The notes beneath the pieces are model-generated. The model made no database searches, was not told the origin of the DNA, and saw only the letters and a list, made by a program, of their open reading frames with translations. Below, piece after piece: positions 1 through 11,435 of a stretch of DNA of 64,000 nt. Within the stretch, counting starts at the first letter, position 1. Every line of letters starts with the position of its first letter. Both the position numbers and the translations under genes were made by a program. Source of the DNA: Hyaloperonospora brassicae (taxonomy: Eukaryota > Oomycota > Peronosporomycetes > Peronosporales > Peronosporaceae); the NCBI GenBank assembly GCA_947650285.1, contig CANTFL010000320.1, forward strand, positions 494,109 through 558,108. The letters run 5' to 3'.

Positions 1-58
1 CTGCTCCTACTTGGCCACGATCACACGACAGCGACGTCAAGAACAAATAGGCCAGTAG

Positions 59-1758
59 TTGATTAGAGTCAATCATGAAGAGCATAAACATGAACCCTAT
101 ATAGGTATCAAGGTGCATCCATGTATAGGTGCTCTGACGGAAGAACAAGAACAATCGGTGATTATGAGTCTGAGTGTAGGCATCGGCGCTGGTCGCATCA
201 TTGCCTACCTACTGCAATCTGATATTACGGGTGTTATTGCGGGCGATGTATACAACATTTGTACAAATGAGAGCCGCAGATTGCTATGAGAAAGGTCTCC
301 GCTTACACACTTGGTTGAAAGTCTAGCAAAAAGTAATTACAAAAACGACAATGCGCCTCAATGCGCGAAATTTGATGCTGAGCAGCAGCTCACACACCTA
401 TTTATCTTGTCTCTCTCTGGCAGGAAAATTACTGCCTGTTTCAGCGCATGTTGGATCGTTTTAATTGACACCACTTACAAGACTAATCGATTCCAACTAC
501 GTCTGCTGCACATTGTAAGCGTAACTGCGACCGACAACAGCTACGCTTTCGTCTAATGTTTTATGAGAAACGAGACAAAAGGCGACTACGTCTTGGCAAT
601 GCTGAACATGAGGCCGGCATTCGGGATGTTCGCCGTTGCTACACCAAAACATACATTGTTGATCGCGAGATGGAATTACTAAACGCGTTCGGTAACTGTT
701 TTCCCTTTGCGAGGACAATACTTTGTGTATGGCACATAAACAAGAATAGAATGCCAAGATGCAAATCCATTTTGACTCCAAGAAGGAGTTCAAACAATTA
801 CAGCTTCCGTGGAAGTGCTTGGTACATGCTCAATTAACGACATCTTATGAATGTCAGCATGTTGTAATGAAGGTAGATCATTCAGCTCATGTAATGAAGT
901 ACCTGGAAGATACTTGTCTGGTTTGCAAAAAGACATTCGTGTGATGCTACTTGCATGATTGTCAACATTACGGTCATGTGCCCCCGTCACGTACCGAGGG
1001 CGCACATGCGGCGATCAAGAAGTAATTGGACGGACAACAGGTAAGTAGCATTACTTCGGGCTCAATGATATTGGTAGCTTGGCTACCTAATTATATTTTT
1101 GCCCTCAGGTGATCTATGGTCGGTATGCAAAGCTCTAGCGTTGGCTTGCCACGGCCATCTTGTCATAGTCTACCATCAAAACGCAAGGGAACGCGTCAGC
1201 CCCCTAATGCAGCTAGATTCTCTACTTTTGCAGGAGTAATGGGCAAGATGTCCGCTTCAAGTGTACTGGCAGCGTCAATGACTTATAATATTTGACCCAG
1301 CACCTCGTCAGAATATGAACTCAAGAAATTAGACATTCCTGTCATCATACAATAAATAAATTGTAGCGTCCGTTTCCAGTACAAGATTTTGACCAGCATT
1401 GGTGTTTCGTCCAATCTACAACACGAAGGGCTGACACCGAGACAGTCAGATATGATGTTAAATATTATGACACTGTGATTAAGGTCTTTTTAAGAGGTAT
1501 GTAAATGGTGGCAGACGCCAGAAAATAATGCTATACGATCATTCTATCGCTGCTATATATTCCGCAATACGTACCCTTTTCTGGTTAAGAAGCGCGGAAG
1601 GTCAGCAAATTATACCTGCCGCAATTTATCTCACCATAAGCATGTTTGAAATGCGTTTGACACCAAAAGACGTCGACGATGTGGGCGCTGTGGGGATTTG
1701 GTCAGGACATGTCGTCAAGCCGCGTAAGCACAAGCACAAGCACAAGCAAGGCCTGTAG
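59..1758 (+). pseudogene. Degenerate Mutator-like (MULE) transposase 1, N-terminus near the window start
   Basis: Remnant of a MULE transposase, the DDE enzyme that cuts and pastes its own element. Read across frames it shows an His-rich FAR1-like end (NHEEHKHEP, ~70-100), the first catalytic Asp in LIDTTYKTN (~460), the second Asp in VDREMELLNA followed by CVWHINKN (~660-745), and the catalytic Glu in SRTEGAHAAIKK (~985-1020). A zinc-knuckle-like end (CGRCGDL..C) lies at ~1685-1720. There are stops and shifts throughout, including a stop just after AAIKK. Between VSS and GDLWSVCKALA lies a 58-bp insertion; alternatively this is an intron with GTAAGT and CAG borders (1041-1108). No terminal repeats can be seen because the left end is outside the window. 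The family call is firm; the exact ends are not. Confidence 0.75.
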
Positions 1759-1760
1759 CA

Positions 1761-2791
1761 CCTCCAGCATTGATAAAGATTAAGGAATTCCCGCATTTCG
1801 ATCATGTGCTTGATGCTGTCAATGCTGCATCAAGCATCAAACTTTGATGTAGATGAAGATAGTCGTAAGCAATATGCATGCTCCTTTTTTAGATGCTATC
1901 ACTATGTATATAACATTTTCAACTACACATTACTTTTTGTCCTAATGGCTCTCGAATAACCTTATAAATATATCTACAACGGTCAATTCATGAAGATTAG
2001 TTTTTCATTTCACTTTAGCACATCTAGAGGTTGAAAGGCATCTTATATGTGTTGTGATATCATATATCGTATATTTACACGTTAATTGTACCCAACTTAA
2101 CCAATCCGATGCTAGCCTACACTAAAAGTTGTATACTAGTTTGCTATCCTATGAAGCAAAAGTGTGGGTAGTCTACGTTATCTTAACAGATTAATGTATT
2201 TACGATTGCAAACGCAGTCGGTCATATGGATTTAAGCGATGTCAAAGCACGCCCGATGGAGAACAAGCTGCAATCAACACCAAGTCAGTCAATGACAAGA
2301 AGGCGGTCACGGCAACTCTAAGACGACTCAAATTACTCTATGATATATAATATATTAAAGACAAACAATTAATAATTTAACACGAGCCAGGATGCACAAC
2401 TTCGTCTACCGGTACCACATACACAGCGCAAAGATCTATTTGTTATCCGACTACACCATCCTCATCATACCTCACAATACTCACGTCAAATATCAATGCA
2501 GTCAGAACCATTTTCGGCTAAGAGCAGGACACCGGTCCGCCCTTTTCGTTCATCCTATAGATCGGGTTAGCCAAACTGCAGTAGCCGTTCCCATCACCTA
2601 AGTTTATTTATACCCCGATGCAGAGACAGCAGCCGGTGACGATGGCGGATCGACAAGTGCGCAAAAACATGTCCATCATCAGGTATCCAAGTGTCAGGAA
2701 TCCGCTGATCCAACAGTATGTCATTAAGCATAGCTGGCAGTATATCATAGCGATCGCAAACCTTCATCGATCCTGCAAACATCAGTGTTAC
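1761..2791. other. Intergenic, nothing supported
   Basis: AT-rich sequence between the MULE remnant and the solo LTR. It probably contains the 3' end of MULE 1, but no terminal repeat could be matched. The short ORFs here show no domain and no coding-like composition. Confidence 0.5.
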
Positions 2792-4312
2792 TGTGGTGGA
2801 GTGTAATTGCTCTTTTGAGGAGTGCATCCCAACTCTCCACTGGCGCCCGGACAACCGACTAACGGAGGGGGTACTCTGATTCCGTGTTCTTTATAGCCTT
2901 CCTCACCTTGTGTACCCGTTGGTGGGGCGGGTTGCACTCTTCCAGGTAAACTCGTGTCAATGGAAAACTTGACCGTGTTTGCGATGGGGTCGAGGTTCGA
3001 TCACGGTGTGGAAATCTTCACACCACGATCGGATTTGGTTTGATCACGTGGAATTCGTCACGCGACCACTTGTATGATTGTGGGGTGCTCGATATGAGTC
3101 ATCCTGATCTGTAACAGGTCGCCTTGTCCAAATGTAGACCTTGGTTTGCGAGCCTTCTGACCACCTGAGCCGTCTCGCGATCTTGGGTCCTCAACCACAA
3201 AGGGTTTTCTGCATCCATTCGCAGTTGGGGTGTTGTTTGAGAGATCTTGATCCCTGGCCAAACAATCCAGGGATACCACTTGATTTAAGTTAAAACCTTA
3301 CCTTGACGTCGGGTGGTCAATGATCCACCCGGAGGAGAAGTCGACACGTGTACTTTAAATTAAATTGAACTCTGTTTACTGTCAACCAATCAAACCAAAC
3401 AACCCTATCCCCATGTCTTGGACATCGGTTGCCACATGTCGCTCTCTATAGGCGGTAGCGATCTTGTTCTTGCGTGGCCCACACCTGATATGCGTGTCTA
3501 ATCGCAATCATATACCTGATCACTGATAACGATCTCGATCGCTTCCTGAACGTGATCGCCTTGCTGATCGCGGATCACACGGTGTGCTCCACACCAACTC
3601 GATCGCGATCACATACCTGATCAACGACCCCGATTTCGATCGCTTTCTGATCGCGATCGCCTTGCTGATCTTGGATCACATAATGTGCTCTGCACCAACT
3701 TGATCGCAATCACCTACCTGATCCATGATCACGATCGCAATTGCAATCACATACCTGATCCCTAATTACAATCTCGATCGCCTTCCGATCGTGGTCGCCT
3801 TGCTGATCTTGGATCACATGGCGTGCTCTGCACCAACTTGATCGCAATCACCTACCTGATGCATGATCACGACCGCAACCGCGATCACATACCTGATCCC
3901 TGGTCACAATCTCGATCGCCTTCCGATCGTGATCGCCTTGTTGATCGCGAATCACATGGTGTGCTCCGCACCAACCTGACCTCGAACACACACTTGATCT
4001 CTATCACATAACTGATCACTGATCGCGATCTCGATCACTAGTCACGATCTCGATCGCCTCCTAGATCGCAATTGCCTTGCTGATCGCTGTTCCCATCTTG
4101 ATAGACTGATCGCCAACGTTACCTTCCAACTCATACCTTGATCCAAGATCGCAGATCCCAACCTGCCCGATATGATATCCATTTTAGTCTTACTGTCCGA
4201 TGGACGCGATCTGACCAGATGTGCGACCGGACCGCCAACCGTTAACTGGCTCAGACATAACGGAAATGCGATCAGTTCCTCTATAGCAAATTTCCATAGT
4301 CGTTTTACCACA
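2792..4312 (-). mobile_element. Solo LTR of Gypsy family B, with TTAC target-site duplication
   Basis: In plus orientation it begins TGTGGTGGAGTG and ends CGTTTTACCACA, the reverse complement of the ends of element B's LTRs (TGTGGTAAAGCG ... CACCACA). Long stretches match the LTRs at 21386-24615 and 32368-33584: the segment around 2850-3320 matches 24080-24600, and the GATC-rich repeats at 3480-4080 match those at 21640-22110. TTAC lies immediately on both sides (2788-2791 and 4313-4316), a 4-bp TSD. No internal region is present, so it is a solo LTR left by recombination between two LTRs. It sets both LTR borders and TSD length for this family. Confidence 0.88.
3480..4080 (-). repeat. GATC-rich degenerate tandem repeat inside the LTR
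   Basis: Irregular repeats of roughly 70-130 bp built from gcGATCgcGATC-like blocks, with a recurring 'caccaacttGATCgc ... gtgtgctc' core. The same array lies in the other family-B LTRs (21590-22110, 32560-32870) with different copy numbers. It lies in the presumed U3 part of the LTR, so a promoter or enhancer role is possible but only inferred. Confidence 0.75.
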
Positions 4313-5443
4313 TTACCGTCGCTGCGTTCACGTCATCGACACCGACGAACACTTGTGTATCCATCCAGATGCTAGAATTAATGACGTCCGTCATATTGAA
4401 GCTCACTGAGAACATTTATTATTTTGCTCAGTCTAGACACAAAGCGCCCGACATTGGACATACCATTGAGCTTTCACTTCTTCCGTGCTTAAACAGGCCA
4501 GCAGATAAATTTTAACCTATATTGCTTTAAACACTTCATCCCGTATAAGTGTGTAGAACCGACGACCTGTTTATAGCAACTCATGTCCTGCGTGACATTC
4601 ATCGGTGGCAAAAAGCTTCCAGTCTCGTATATATGAAGAACTCGATAGCTGGTCTTGAGTAGGGAGATTAAATCGATGGCATAATGCAGCCAGAGTTCGG
4701 GCAGTAGCAAAGCACGAGTAACAACGGTACGGGCGACGGTAAATCTGACGGGCGGGAGGAGGACTAACGGTATCGTACAATTATGGCTGTTGCGTTTGCC
4801 AAAATAGAATGCGCTGAAACAAAGTGGTCCAGAACTCCGTTCCGCTCTTTTGAGAACGATCATAATGCGGCACCACGCAGCAAGCCTGTTATGCCTAGTG
4901 CGCGCTGTTTTGCGCTGCGTCGGAAATCAATATACTTCTGCTTAATGAAACGATGCTAATCTGTCTTAAAAATCGAACGTGAAAATTTAGAATCAGGAGC
5001 GTTTAAGAACGTCAATTTCGATTTAGAATTTGGGAGACCATCAAATCTAATTACTTGTTTAATGTAATGGGTTAAGGCTCATTAGCGAAAAGTAAAGGTT
5101 CATTAGCGGTCTCCTACAAAACTAGTTAAGAGCTAGAGCTTTTATGTGTGTATAAACGTGAAAATGCTAGGACATGGGACATTTTATTTCGTGATATCTG
5201 GGGTATTAATATATACTCTAATTTTCTAAGGCAGTTTTTTTATTCATCAATAAATTAATTTGCCTCACGTCCCATTGTACTTAAGTGTGAGTGGTAACAC
5301 GAAATTCCACGTCCTTGACCTTTTTTTCATTACTATTCAACGACTGTAATCAATTTCCGCCATGTCTGGGAAGCCGCAGAGATGTTATGCCGCAGGCGTG
5401 CTGCGTACGAAGCACTTAGTTGCAGACACCGATGCGACATATG
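4313..5443. other. Intergenic, no supported gene
   Basis: AT-rich toward element A. A 124-codon minus-strand ORF (4489-4863) and an overlapping one in another frame lie in a slightly GC-richer patch. Neither has a domain I recognise, so the patch may be an old transposon fragment. Confidence 0.4.
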
Positions 5444-5448
5444 AGGAC

Positions 5449-5775
5449 TTTAACGCAGCTAGAACAACCCGTACTTAGCTCACACTATTTCTAACGCTTT
5501 GAGTAAGCTCAAAGCTTAAGTCTTAGGTACCTGGTATTTTTAACTCTGTTTTATTTTTTTGTCTTTGAATCATCCTAAGTACGAATGGTTCCCTTGGACT
5601 CATGGGAACCACTCAATCTACGTGCCTATATCCTACTGGCTAATTATAGTACTGAGCCCATCAAATCAGCTAAAACATACGACGTGCTACTTTCGCTACT
5701 TCAAAAGTAGCACCCCTACTTGAGTAACATGTAAACTTAATCGAAACTACTTATTTGATCGAGTGGCCCATTACA
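5449..5775 (-). repeat. 3' LTR of Gypsy element A
   Basis: Matches 12750-13074 almost base for base. Its outer end reads TTTAACG where the other copy has TGTAACG, a point change in the terminal TG. Its inner end is CCCATTACA, next to the polypurine tract. Both LTRs contain the near-palindromic GTGCTACTTTCGCTACTT/GAAAGTAGCAC block (hairpin-forming). Confidence 0.92.
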
Positions 5776-5787
5776 TCACTTCCTTTT
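5776..5787 (-). promoter_or_regulatory. Polypurine tract of element A; its complement is an Inr-like motif
   Basis: On the minus strand this reads AAAAGGAAGTGA directly against the 3' LTR, as expected for the plus-strand primer of reverse transcription. On the plus strand the same bases are TCACTTCCTTTT, where TCACTTC (5776-5782) fits the oomycete initiator consensus TCAYTYY, 7 bp before the ATG at 5789. The match could be chance, because any polypurine tract gives a pyrimidine-rich complement. Confidence 0.65.
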
Positions 5788-5788
5788 C

Positions 5789-7188
5789 ATGACAGCACGC
5801 ACGAACCGTGAGTACTCAACAACAAGACCCAATGGACGCACAAGCCAAACGATGATAGTAGACGCAAACGCCTACACCACAGCACTCTCGCTCATTGTCA
5901 GCGGGAGTGCGATAGACGACGTTATAAATCAGCATCTGATCCCTTGGGCGCTGTACAACTTGTCCGGAGATTGAGCTCCAGACTCTCTTGAAACGATGCA
6001 GGATTACTTCCAGCGTTTCCGCAAATTACGCGGGAATAGTCTTGATGGCATCTCGTGCGAATCACCATAGCGTTCTTGGTGCGAGTTCATCCGGCGGTGG
6101 AACCGGATGCTTGGAGACGGAAGGAACTTTCAGAAGTGGCTTGCCAGGCGCGAAGATATTCACGCCGATCACTCAATCGGTGTGCTGCGCGAGAAAATAT
6201 GCAAGAATGCGTGGAACGTATATCGACTCTGCTACGGTCACGTGCACGAATCTTGTTACTCTTGTGACTCGATGCCTCGTCCAATTCGCGAAACTTGGCA
6301 ACGACACGTCGCTGATTATCCACTCAGCGAATATGAGCAGCTCTGAATCGGACGGTATGAGCGCAGCTTGATGGAACGTAAGACCGCGGGTAATCGTGGT
6401 GCGTCACGCTGGCGACACAACTCACGTTCTCGAGGTCGTGGTGCCACGCGCTCTCCACGACGTTCTCGTTCGCGTGGTCGTGGCGATACACGTTCATCAC
6501 GACGTTCTTGTCGTCGCTCTTCATCTCGTCGTCGTGGTGAAGTTTCACCACGAAGTTCTTGCAATCGCTCTTGGTCTCGTAGTCGTGGTAGCGCTTCACC
6601 ACGACACAGACGTCGTTCGTCTCTTTCTCGCTCACCGCGAGAACACTAAGGTCGTCGACCGAATCTGAACCAAGCAAATGCACGGACTCGTATGCCCAAA
6701 CGACGTTCGGAACGTCTTGAAGAATCAAAGAGCGCCGATCCCACGTATCCTGCTCAGGTGTAAATTGAATCCAACGTACTCGATACTTGCGCGCGGTTGG
6801 AACCGCGCGCTCCTGGACTCGCGATGAGCGTCCTCAGGACTCAAAAAACGGCCCACGTTCCATCACTTCTGACCTTCCGCGTCCACAACCGGTGGTGGTC
6901 TTGCGCGATAGTACTGCTGGCGTCCTGGTAGCCCAGGACGATGTAGATGCGGCTGTGAACAAGGCTTTCGATGCCCATCTGGAAGCTGAAGCTGCCCTTG
7001 ATCGAGCTGCGCTGGCTGAGAGAACAGCGAGCGAGATATGACAGTCGAACCGCGAGCTGGTTGAACAGATGCGTAACCTGGAACGCCAGGTTCTTGTGCA
7101 CGTGCAGACTGGGACGCAGCCGCGTCCGATGTCGCTGGCACGTCGAGCCATGCGAGAGAAAAGGTCGATCGATGAGCCTTGGCTCTGA
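5789..7188 (+). pseudogene. Antisense gene of Gypsy element A (Arg/Ser-rich plus coiled coil), broken
   Basis: Long coding-like region on the strand opposite to gag-pol, starting 13 bp inside the 3' LTR. From the ATG at 5789 one frame runs to 6649 interrupted only by stops at 5972, 6068 and 6344. A shift between 6650 and 6790 leads to a frame with one stop at 7039 and a final TGA at 7186. Predicted parts: an N-terminal region with several Trp (WALYNLSGD, SWCEFIRRWNRML, FQKWLARREDI); a strongly Arg/Ser-rich stretch (~6400-6640, SRSRGRGATRSPRRSRSRGR); and a C-terminal heptad-like segment (EAEAALDRAALAERTASEI, then NRELVEQMRNLERQVLVHVQ). It resembles no gag, pol or env. Function is unknown; nucleic-acid binding by the Arg-rich part is only a guess. 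It converges on and overlaps the 3' end of pol. Confidence 0.6.
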
Positions 7189-8575
7189 GTACGGAGCCAA
7201 CCCGTGGAGCGTAACTGGACGATACTCGTTGAGCTGCCCGACGTAAAACGTCGGGTAATGTCGCAGTGACGAAGGGATGTCCAGCGTGTACGCGTCGCCG
7301 ATAGCCTTAAGTATCGTGAATGGGCCGATGAAACGTGGCGCGAGTTTTCTTGCGCCGAGATTGGTCACTGCTGAATCTCGTAGGTCTTCAGTAGATAACA
7401 GTACACGATCATCCTTCTTGAAAGTACTCATGTTATTTCTGCCACTTTTGTCTGCATTCGTTTTTTGTGTATCCACTGCAGATCGAAGAGTGCCGCGTAC
7501 AAACCTCGTGATGGATTGAAGTTGGAGTATAAAATTTGACACAGCCATGTCATCAATTGGTCGCGCCGATTCAATCGGCGCGTAGTTGACTTGAGGACTT
7601 CGCATACCCGAAGAAGTGTCAATCAGCGTCCGTGCAGCCCATGGAGCTAGCGGGGACGCCACGTCACGTGGCGTCAAAACAAAAGGCTTCAACTTGGATA
7701 CGGTGACAACATTCGCGCTCAGAATACCGTGAATTGCACTAGATCGTTTTTTACCACAATCACCCCCCGCCAGAGTGGAACCACGATGAGTCGTGGGTTG
7801 ACCCTTGGCAAGAAGAGTACGTACACGAGTATGACGGGATGAATTCGTAAGAAATGGCGTCAACTTCGTTGATACATGAACCGCGTTGTTGAGTGCAAAA
7901 TCCGCGAGTGGAAAAAAGGCACTCCAACTCGTAAAAAAAGTTGCATAACTTCGAAGTACATCGCCGCGGACCCGATTTACCCTCTCTGTTTGCCCATCCG
8001 TTAACGGATTGGCTGCTGTTGACATTTGCAACTTCGTGCCAAGCAACTTAAACAATGACGTCCAGAAAGCAGATGTGAAACGAGGATCACGGTCCGTAAA
8101 AAATGTTGTCAGGTAGACCGTAGTGGCGAAAAACAGTTTTAATGAAGTGCACCGCGGTCTTAGCCGCAATGATCGTTGCATAAACAAGTAGAAGATGTGT
8201 CATGTTGCTGAATTTGTCCACGAAGACCATAATATCCGTTCGGTTTTGGCCACCGGGTGCAAGCCCAAAGATAAAGTCCATTGAAACGGAGCTCCAAGCC
8301 TCAGCTGCAATCAGCAGGGGTCGCAGGGGTGCCTGAGACGATGGAGATGGCTTCACTCGCTGACTTATTTCGCAGGTGCGAACCCAGTTTCGAACCCACT
8401 TGTACATGTGGGGCCAGAAGAAGTCACGTGAGACAGCCTCAAATGTCTTTTTACGGCCAAGATGACCGCCAATTGGGGCATCATCGTACTCGTGGAAATA
8501 ACGAGCACGCAAATCCAAGTCATTCGCAATCACCGTTCGAGGTGCATCAAATTTATCGATGCTGTATAACATCAT
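6841..8575 (-). pseudogene. Integrase of Gypsy element A (frameshifted)
   Basis: Integrase inserts the cDNA into the genome. The first frame (8575-8087) holds the zinc-binding region (HEYDDAPIGGH ... CEIS), in which the second Cys has become Ser, and the first catalytic Asp in SMDFIFG. A frameshift in 8087-8187 moves to the next frame, which has the second Asp in FFTDRDPRF and the Glu in DGQTERVNR. The C-terminal tail RKLAPRFIGPFTILKAIGDA ... FYVGQLNEYRP fits the usual end of Gypsy integrase. The frame stays open to 6841, but beyond ~7200 it is opposite the antisense coiled-coil region and the true pol stop is uncertain. No chromodomain was seen. Confidence 0.88.
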
Positions 8576-8616
8576 GTCACCATCAATACTGTATCGTTGA
8601 ATGTGTGCACGCTTCG

Positions 8617-10050
8617 TTAGCGAAAGAGCTCCCAGTGCAGCATCACTGAAGCGCGCACATAGGCAATAGTGTCCGCGTAATCAAGATCGTTCGCGTAAGC
8701 CGCGACAATTTCAACAAAAAGGCATAACTCGGGTGTGACCCGAGTTAAATTTAACGACACCCACGTCGCACATTGATCGTCTTCATCGTCGTCTTCAGTT
8801 GCCTGACGAATCAGTGCCATACGAGGATCGTAATCTGTACGTCGTGACAGTGCGTCAGCAAGAATGTTAGGCTTGCCTGGCTAGTTGTGCACGACGAAGT
8901 TGTACTCGGAGAAGAAAGAGATTCACCGTTCCATCCGCTGTGACAGTTGTGGGCTCTTTATCGCTGTACGTAGCGATGCATGATCAGTATACAGGGCGAA
9001 CGTGCGTTCGCCCAGTAGGTGGACACGAAAATTGATGAGTGCGTAGCGCATGGCTAATACCTTATAATCGTGGACTGAATAGTTCCTTTCCGCTGGATTC
9101 ATCTGTCGTGATTGGTAGCTCACGACTCTTTCACGGTCCCATGATAAAACTGCAAGAGGGCGCAAACAATTGCAATGTTACTTGCATCACACACCACGTA
9201 AAACGGCTTAGTGTCGTCAGGGAGTACCAACGCTGGCGCTGACGCCAGGCTTTTCTTCACTGCGTCAAAGGCAGCTTGATTCTCGGGGCGCCACGACCAC
9301 GTGGCGTCTTTCTTCAGCAGTGACCACACAGGATGTATAGAACCGGCGTAATCCAATGTGTACTTATGCAAGTAATTAGCTAGACCAATCCAATGACGCA
9401 ACATCGTATTATTCTTGGGAGTGGACCAAGAACAGATTGAAGACACCTTCTCTGGATCGGCTCGAACATCCGATTTACTCACGTAGCTACCCAGCACCGA
9501 AATTGCCAGTGCACAGAATACACACTTCTTTAAGTTTGTATATAACTTGGTATACCGCATGACTTAAAATACCTGCTTCTGGTGTTGAAGATGAACTTGG
9601 ACAGCGCTGAGGTTGCCCTCAGCGCGACTGTGGACAAAGATGGCATCGAAGCAGCTAGAAGAAAAGTCTCGAAGCGGTCTCAACATTTGAGATACCATGC
9701 GATTGAAAGTGGCTGGTGTGTTTTTTAATCCTTGTGGCATCCATAGCAACTCCCATAGCATACCACTCGGATAACTCACCGCAGTGAGTGGTATGTCAAT
9801 CCGTCGCATCAAGATCTGGTAAAATCCATCGGTCAGATCGATGGCGCTTGAGATGACGCTGCCTGACATGGAGTTTAGAACCATGTATTTTCTGGAGAGA
9901 GGCGTTTGGGCAGGAAAAGTGGCATCGTTTAGCTTGTTAAACGCATGCACTATACGCCAGCCTCCCGTAGCCTTCTTTACGCAGAAGGTTGAACTTGAAT
10001 GGGGTGAGATTTACTCACGCACATTACCGGCCTTGCGACGACTTTCTTAG
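8617..10050 (-). pseudogene. Reverse transcriptase and RNase H of Gypsy element A (broken)
   Basis: Copies element RNA into DNA and removes the RNA strand. RT blocks: GGWRIVHAFNKLND (~9950), IDLTDGFYQILMR, MPQGLKNTPATF, and the active site at 9636-9650, which reads FDAIF instead of the usual YxDD, so the second catalytic Asp is Ala. The thumb and RNase H follow in a new frame (9560-9120): FYVVCDASNIAIVCALL keeps the first RNase H Asp. In 9165-8923 TDHASLRT keeps another Asp, but the HDYKVLAMRYAL block has Lys or Tyr where the catalytic Glu is expected. 8820-8617 joins to integrase. Several frameshifts and stops; certainly inactive. Confidence 0.88.
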
Positions 10051-10689
10051 AATGCATCAATAGCCTCGACTTGGTCTCGAGGCAGCGGACACTAGCGTGT
10101 CACACGAAATTTTTTCCATCCTGGCATGAGATCAATCTCGTGCCGTACGCCACGATCGGCAGGAAGTTCAGCCGGAATCTTGTCCGGGAACACGTCTGCG
10201 TATTCTCGAGCAATGTCATAGACAGAATGACCAGACTCGCGCAGAGCCTCCCAAGATTGCAACGCAAATCTTTCTTCGCGCGCTGACTTTTGTTCAGCGC
10301 TTCAAGGGCACGTCATTCGCTCCTCATTCGTCTCATAGGTCACCATGTTGGTGATCCGACATACTTGTTTCACCGTGTCTCACTAAAGTTCGCGTAGAAA
10401 ATGCTATCAGGAGAGTCCAGGAAGGCTCAAAATTGACGACGCGTCGCGAGGTGGACTCTCAACCTCAATGTATTGGCGCCTTTGTGGACTCCCGACCACG
10501 TACACAATAGCGTGGACACACTCCAACGCTGAGTTCCCGTAGCTTGCGTCCCCAGCGTGCTTCGAGTCCATGCTCGAAACTAGCGAACCGCAGTCAGGTT
10601 AAAAAAACTTGCACCCCCTTTTGACGCTGAATGTCCTCAATTAGGACTTCAAAAGCGCGAGATGCGAGTAGCCCATACTCGTCCGTCGA

Positions 10690-11020
10690 CGCATGATCCG
10701 GGAGCCCCTGCTCGACCACGTCTTGCTCGTGTGGGAACCTCTGTTCGACCTCAGTGGGCGATGATAGGAACCCCTGTTCGACCATCATGTTCGCACGTGG
10801 GGACTCTTGTCCATCCACGTCACATGCGGTGGCGAGCCCCTGCTCGGCCACATCTCGCCCTTGTGGGAGCCTCTGCTCGACCACAATCGTTGCAGGTGGG
10901 AACACCTGTTCGACCACTTATCTCTCGTGCGGAAACCTCTGTTCGGCCGCGTCGTCTTCGCGCGGGAGCATCTGCTCGTCCGCGTCGTCATTACGCGGGA
11001 CCCACTGCTCGTCCACGTCG
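10690..11020 (-). repeat. 33-bp tandem repeat encoding an 11-residue unit, protease-RT linker of element A
   Basis: About ten copies of a 33-bp unit; the anchor CTGTTCGACC recurs at 10708, 10741, 10774 and 10840. On the coding strand it gives an acidic/Gln-rich unit of the type [11 protein letters not shown], with degenerate copies at the protease end. The period is a multiple of three, so copy number can change without breaking frame. It lies between the protease motif (11490) and the RT. Confidence 0.82.
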
Positions 11021-11435
11021 GACGCCTCGCTAAAAAGCGAGAAGACATCGTCACTCGTGAGTAGGATAACGGAACAAGCGGTGCAGAGAGGGTCATCGCT
11101 CACTCTGTGCACCGTCGTTGTTGTGGATGTACGATCCTCGACTGTAACGTTTGACCAATCACTTGGAGACACCAAGAGATGGGTGAAAACTCCGCTGACG
11201 TTGAACTAAATTTTAGTTTCACTGATCTGGCTAACCAGTCGATCAGGGGCTTTTAGAGTGCCGACCATGACATGCCCAGGATGTAATCGAATGCATAATT
11301 CATATCAATAACCAATGAAATTTTCGTTACTGGGAAAGCCGTCAGACGTGTACGGAAACGACTTTTCGCGCCACGATCGTGGCGTGGCTTCCCGTCAGCG
11401 AGCTTGACAACAACTTGGCAAGGTTCCTCGTGGAC

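Noticed and set aside
3480..4080. Regular GATC repeats considered as a CRISPR array or satellite
   Set aside because: Units are irregular, without constant repeats and unique spacers, and the array lies inside an LTR of a eukaryotic retrotransposon.
4489..4863. 124-codon minus-strand ORF
   Set aside because: No recognisable motif, and an overlapping frame (4571-4780) looks equally plausible. Not enough to call a gene.
6324..6728. 134-codon minus-strand ORF rich in Asp, His and Val
   Set aside because: Mirror image of the Arg/Ser-rich antisense region; its composition follows from the CGTGGTCGT-type sequence on the other strand.
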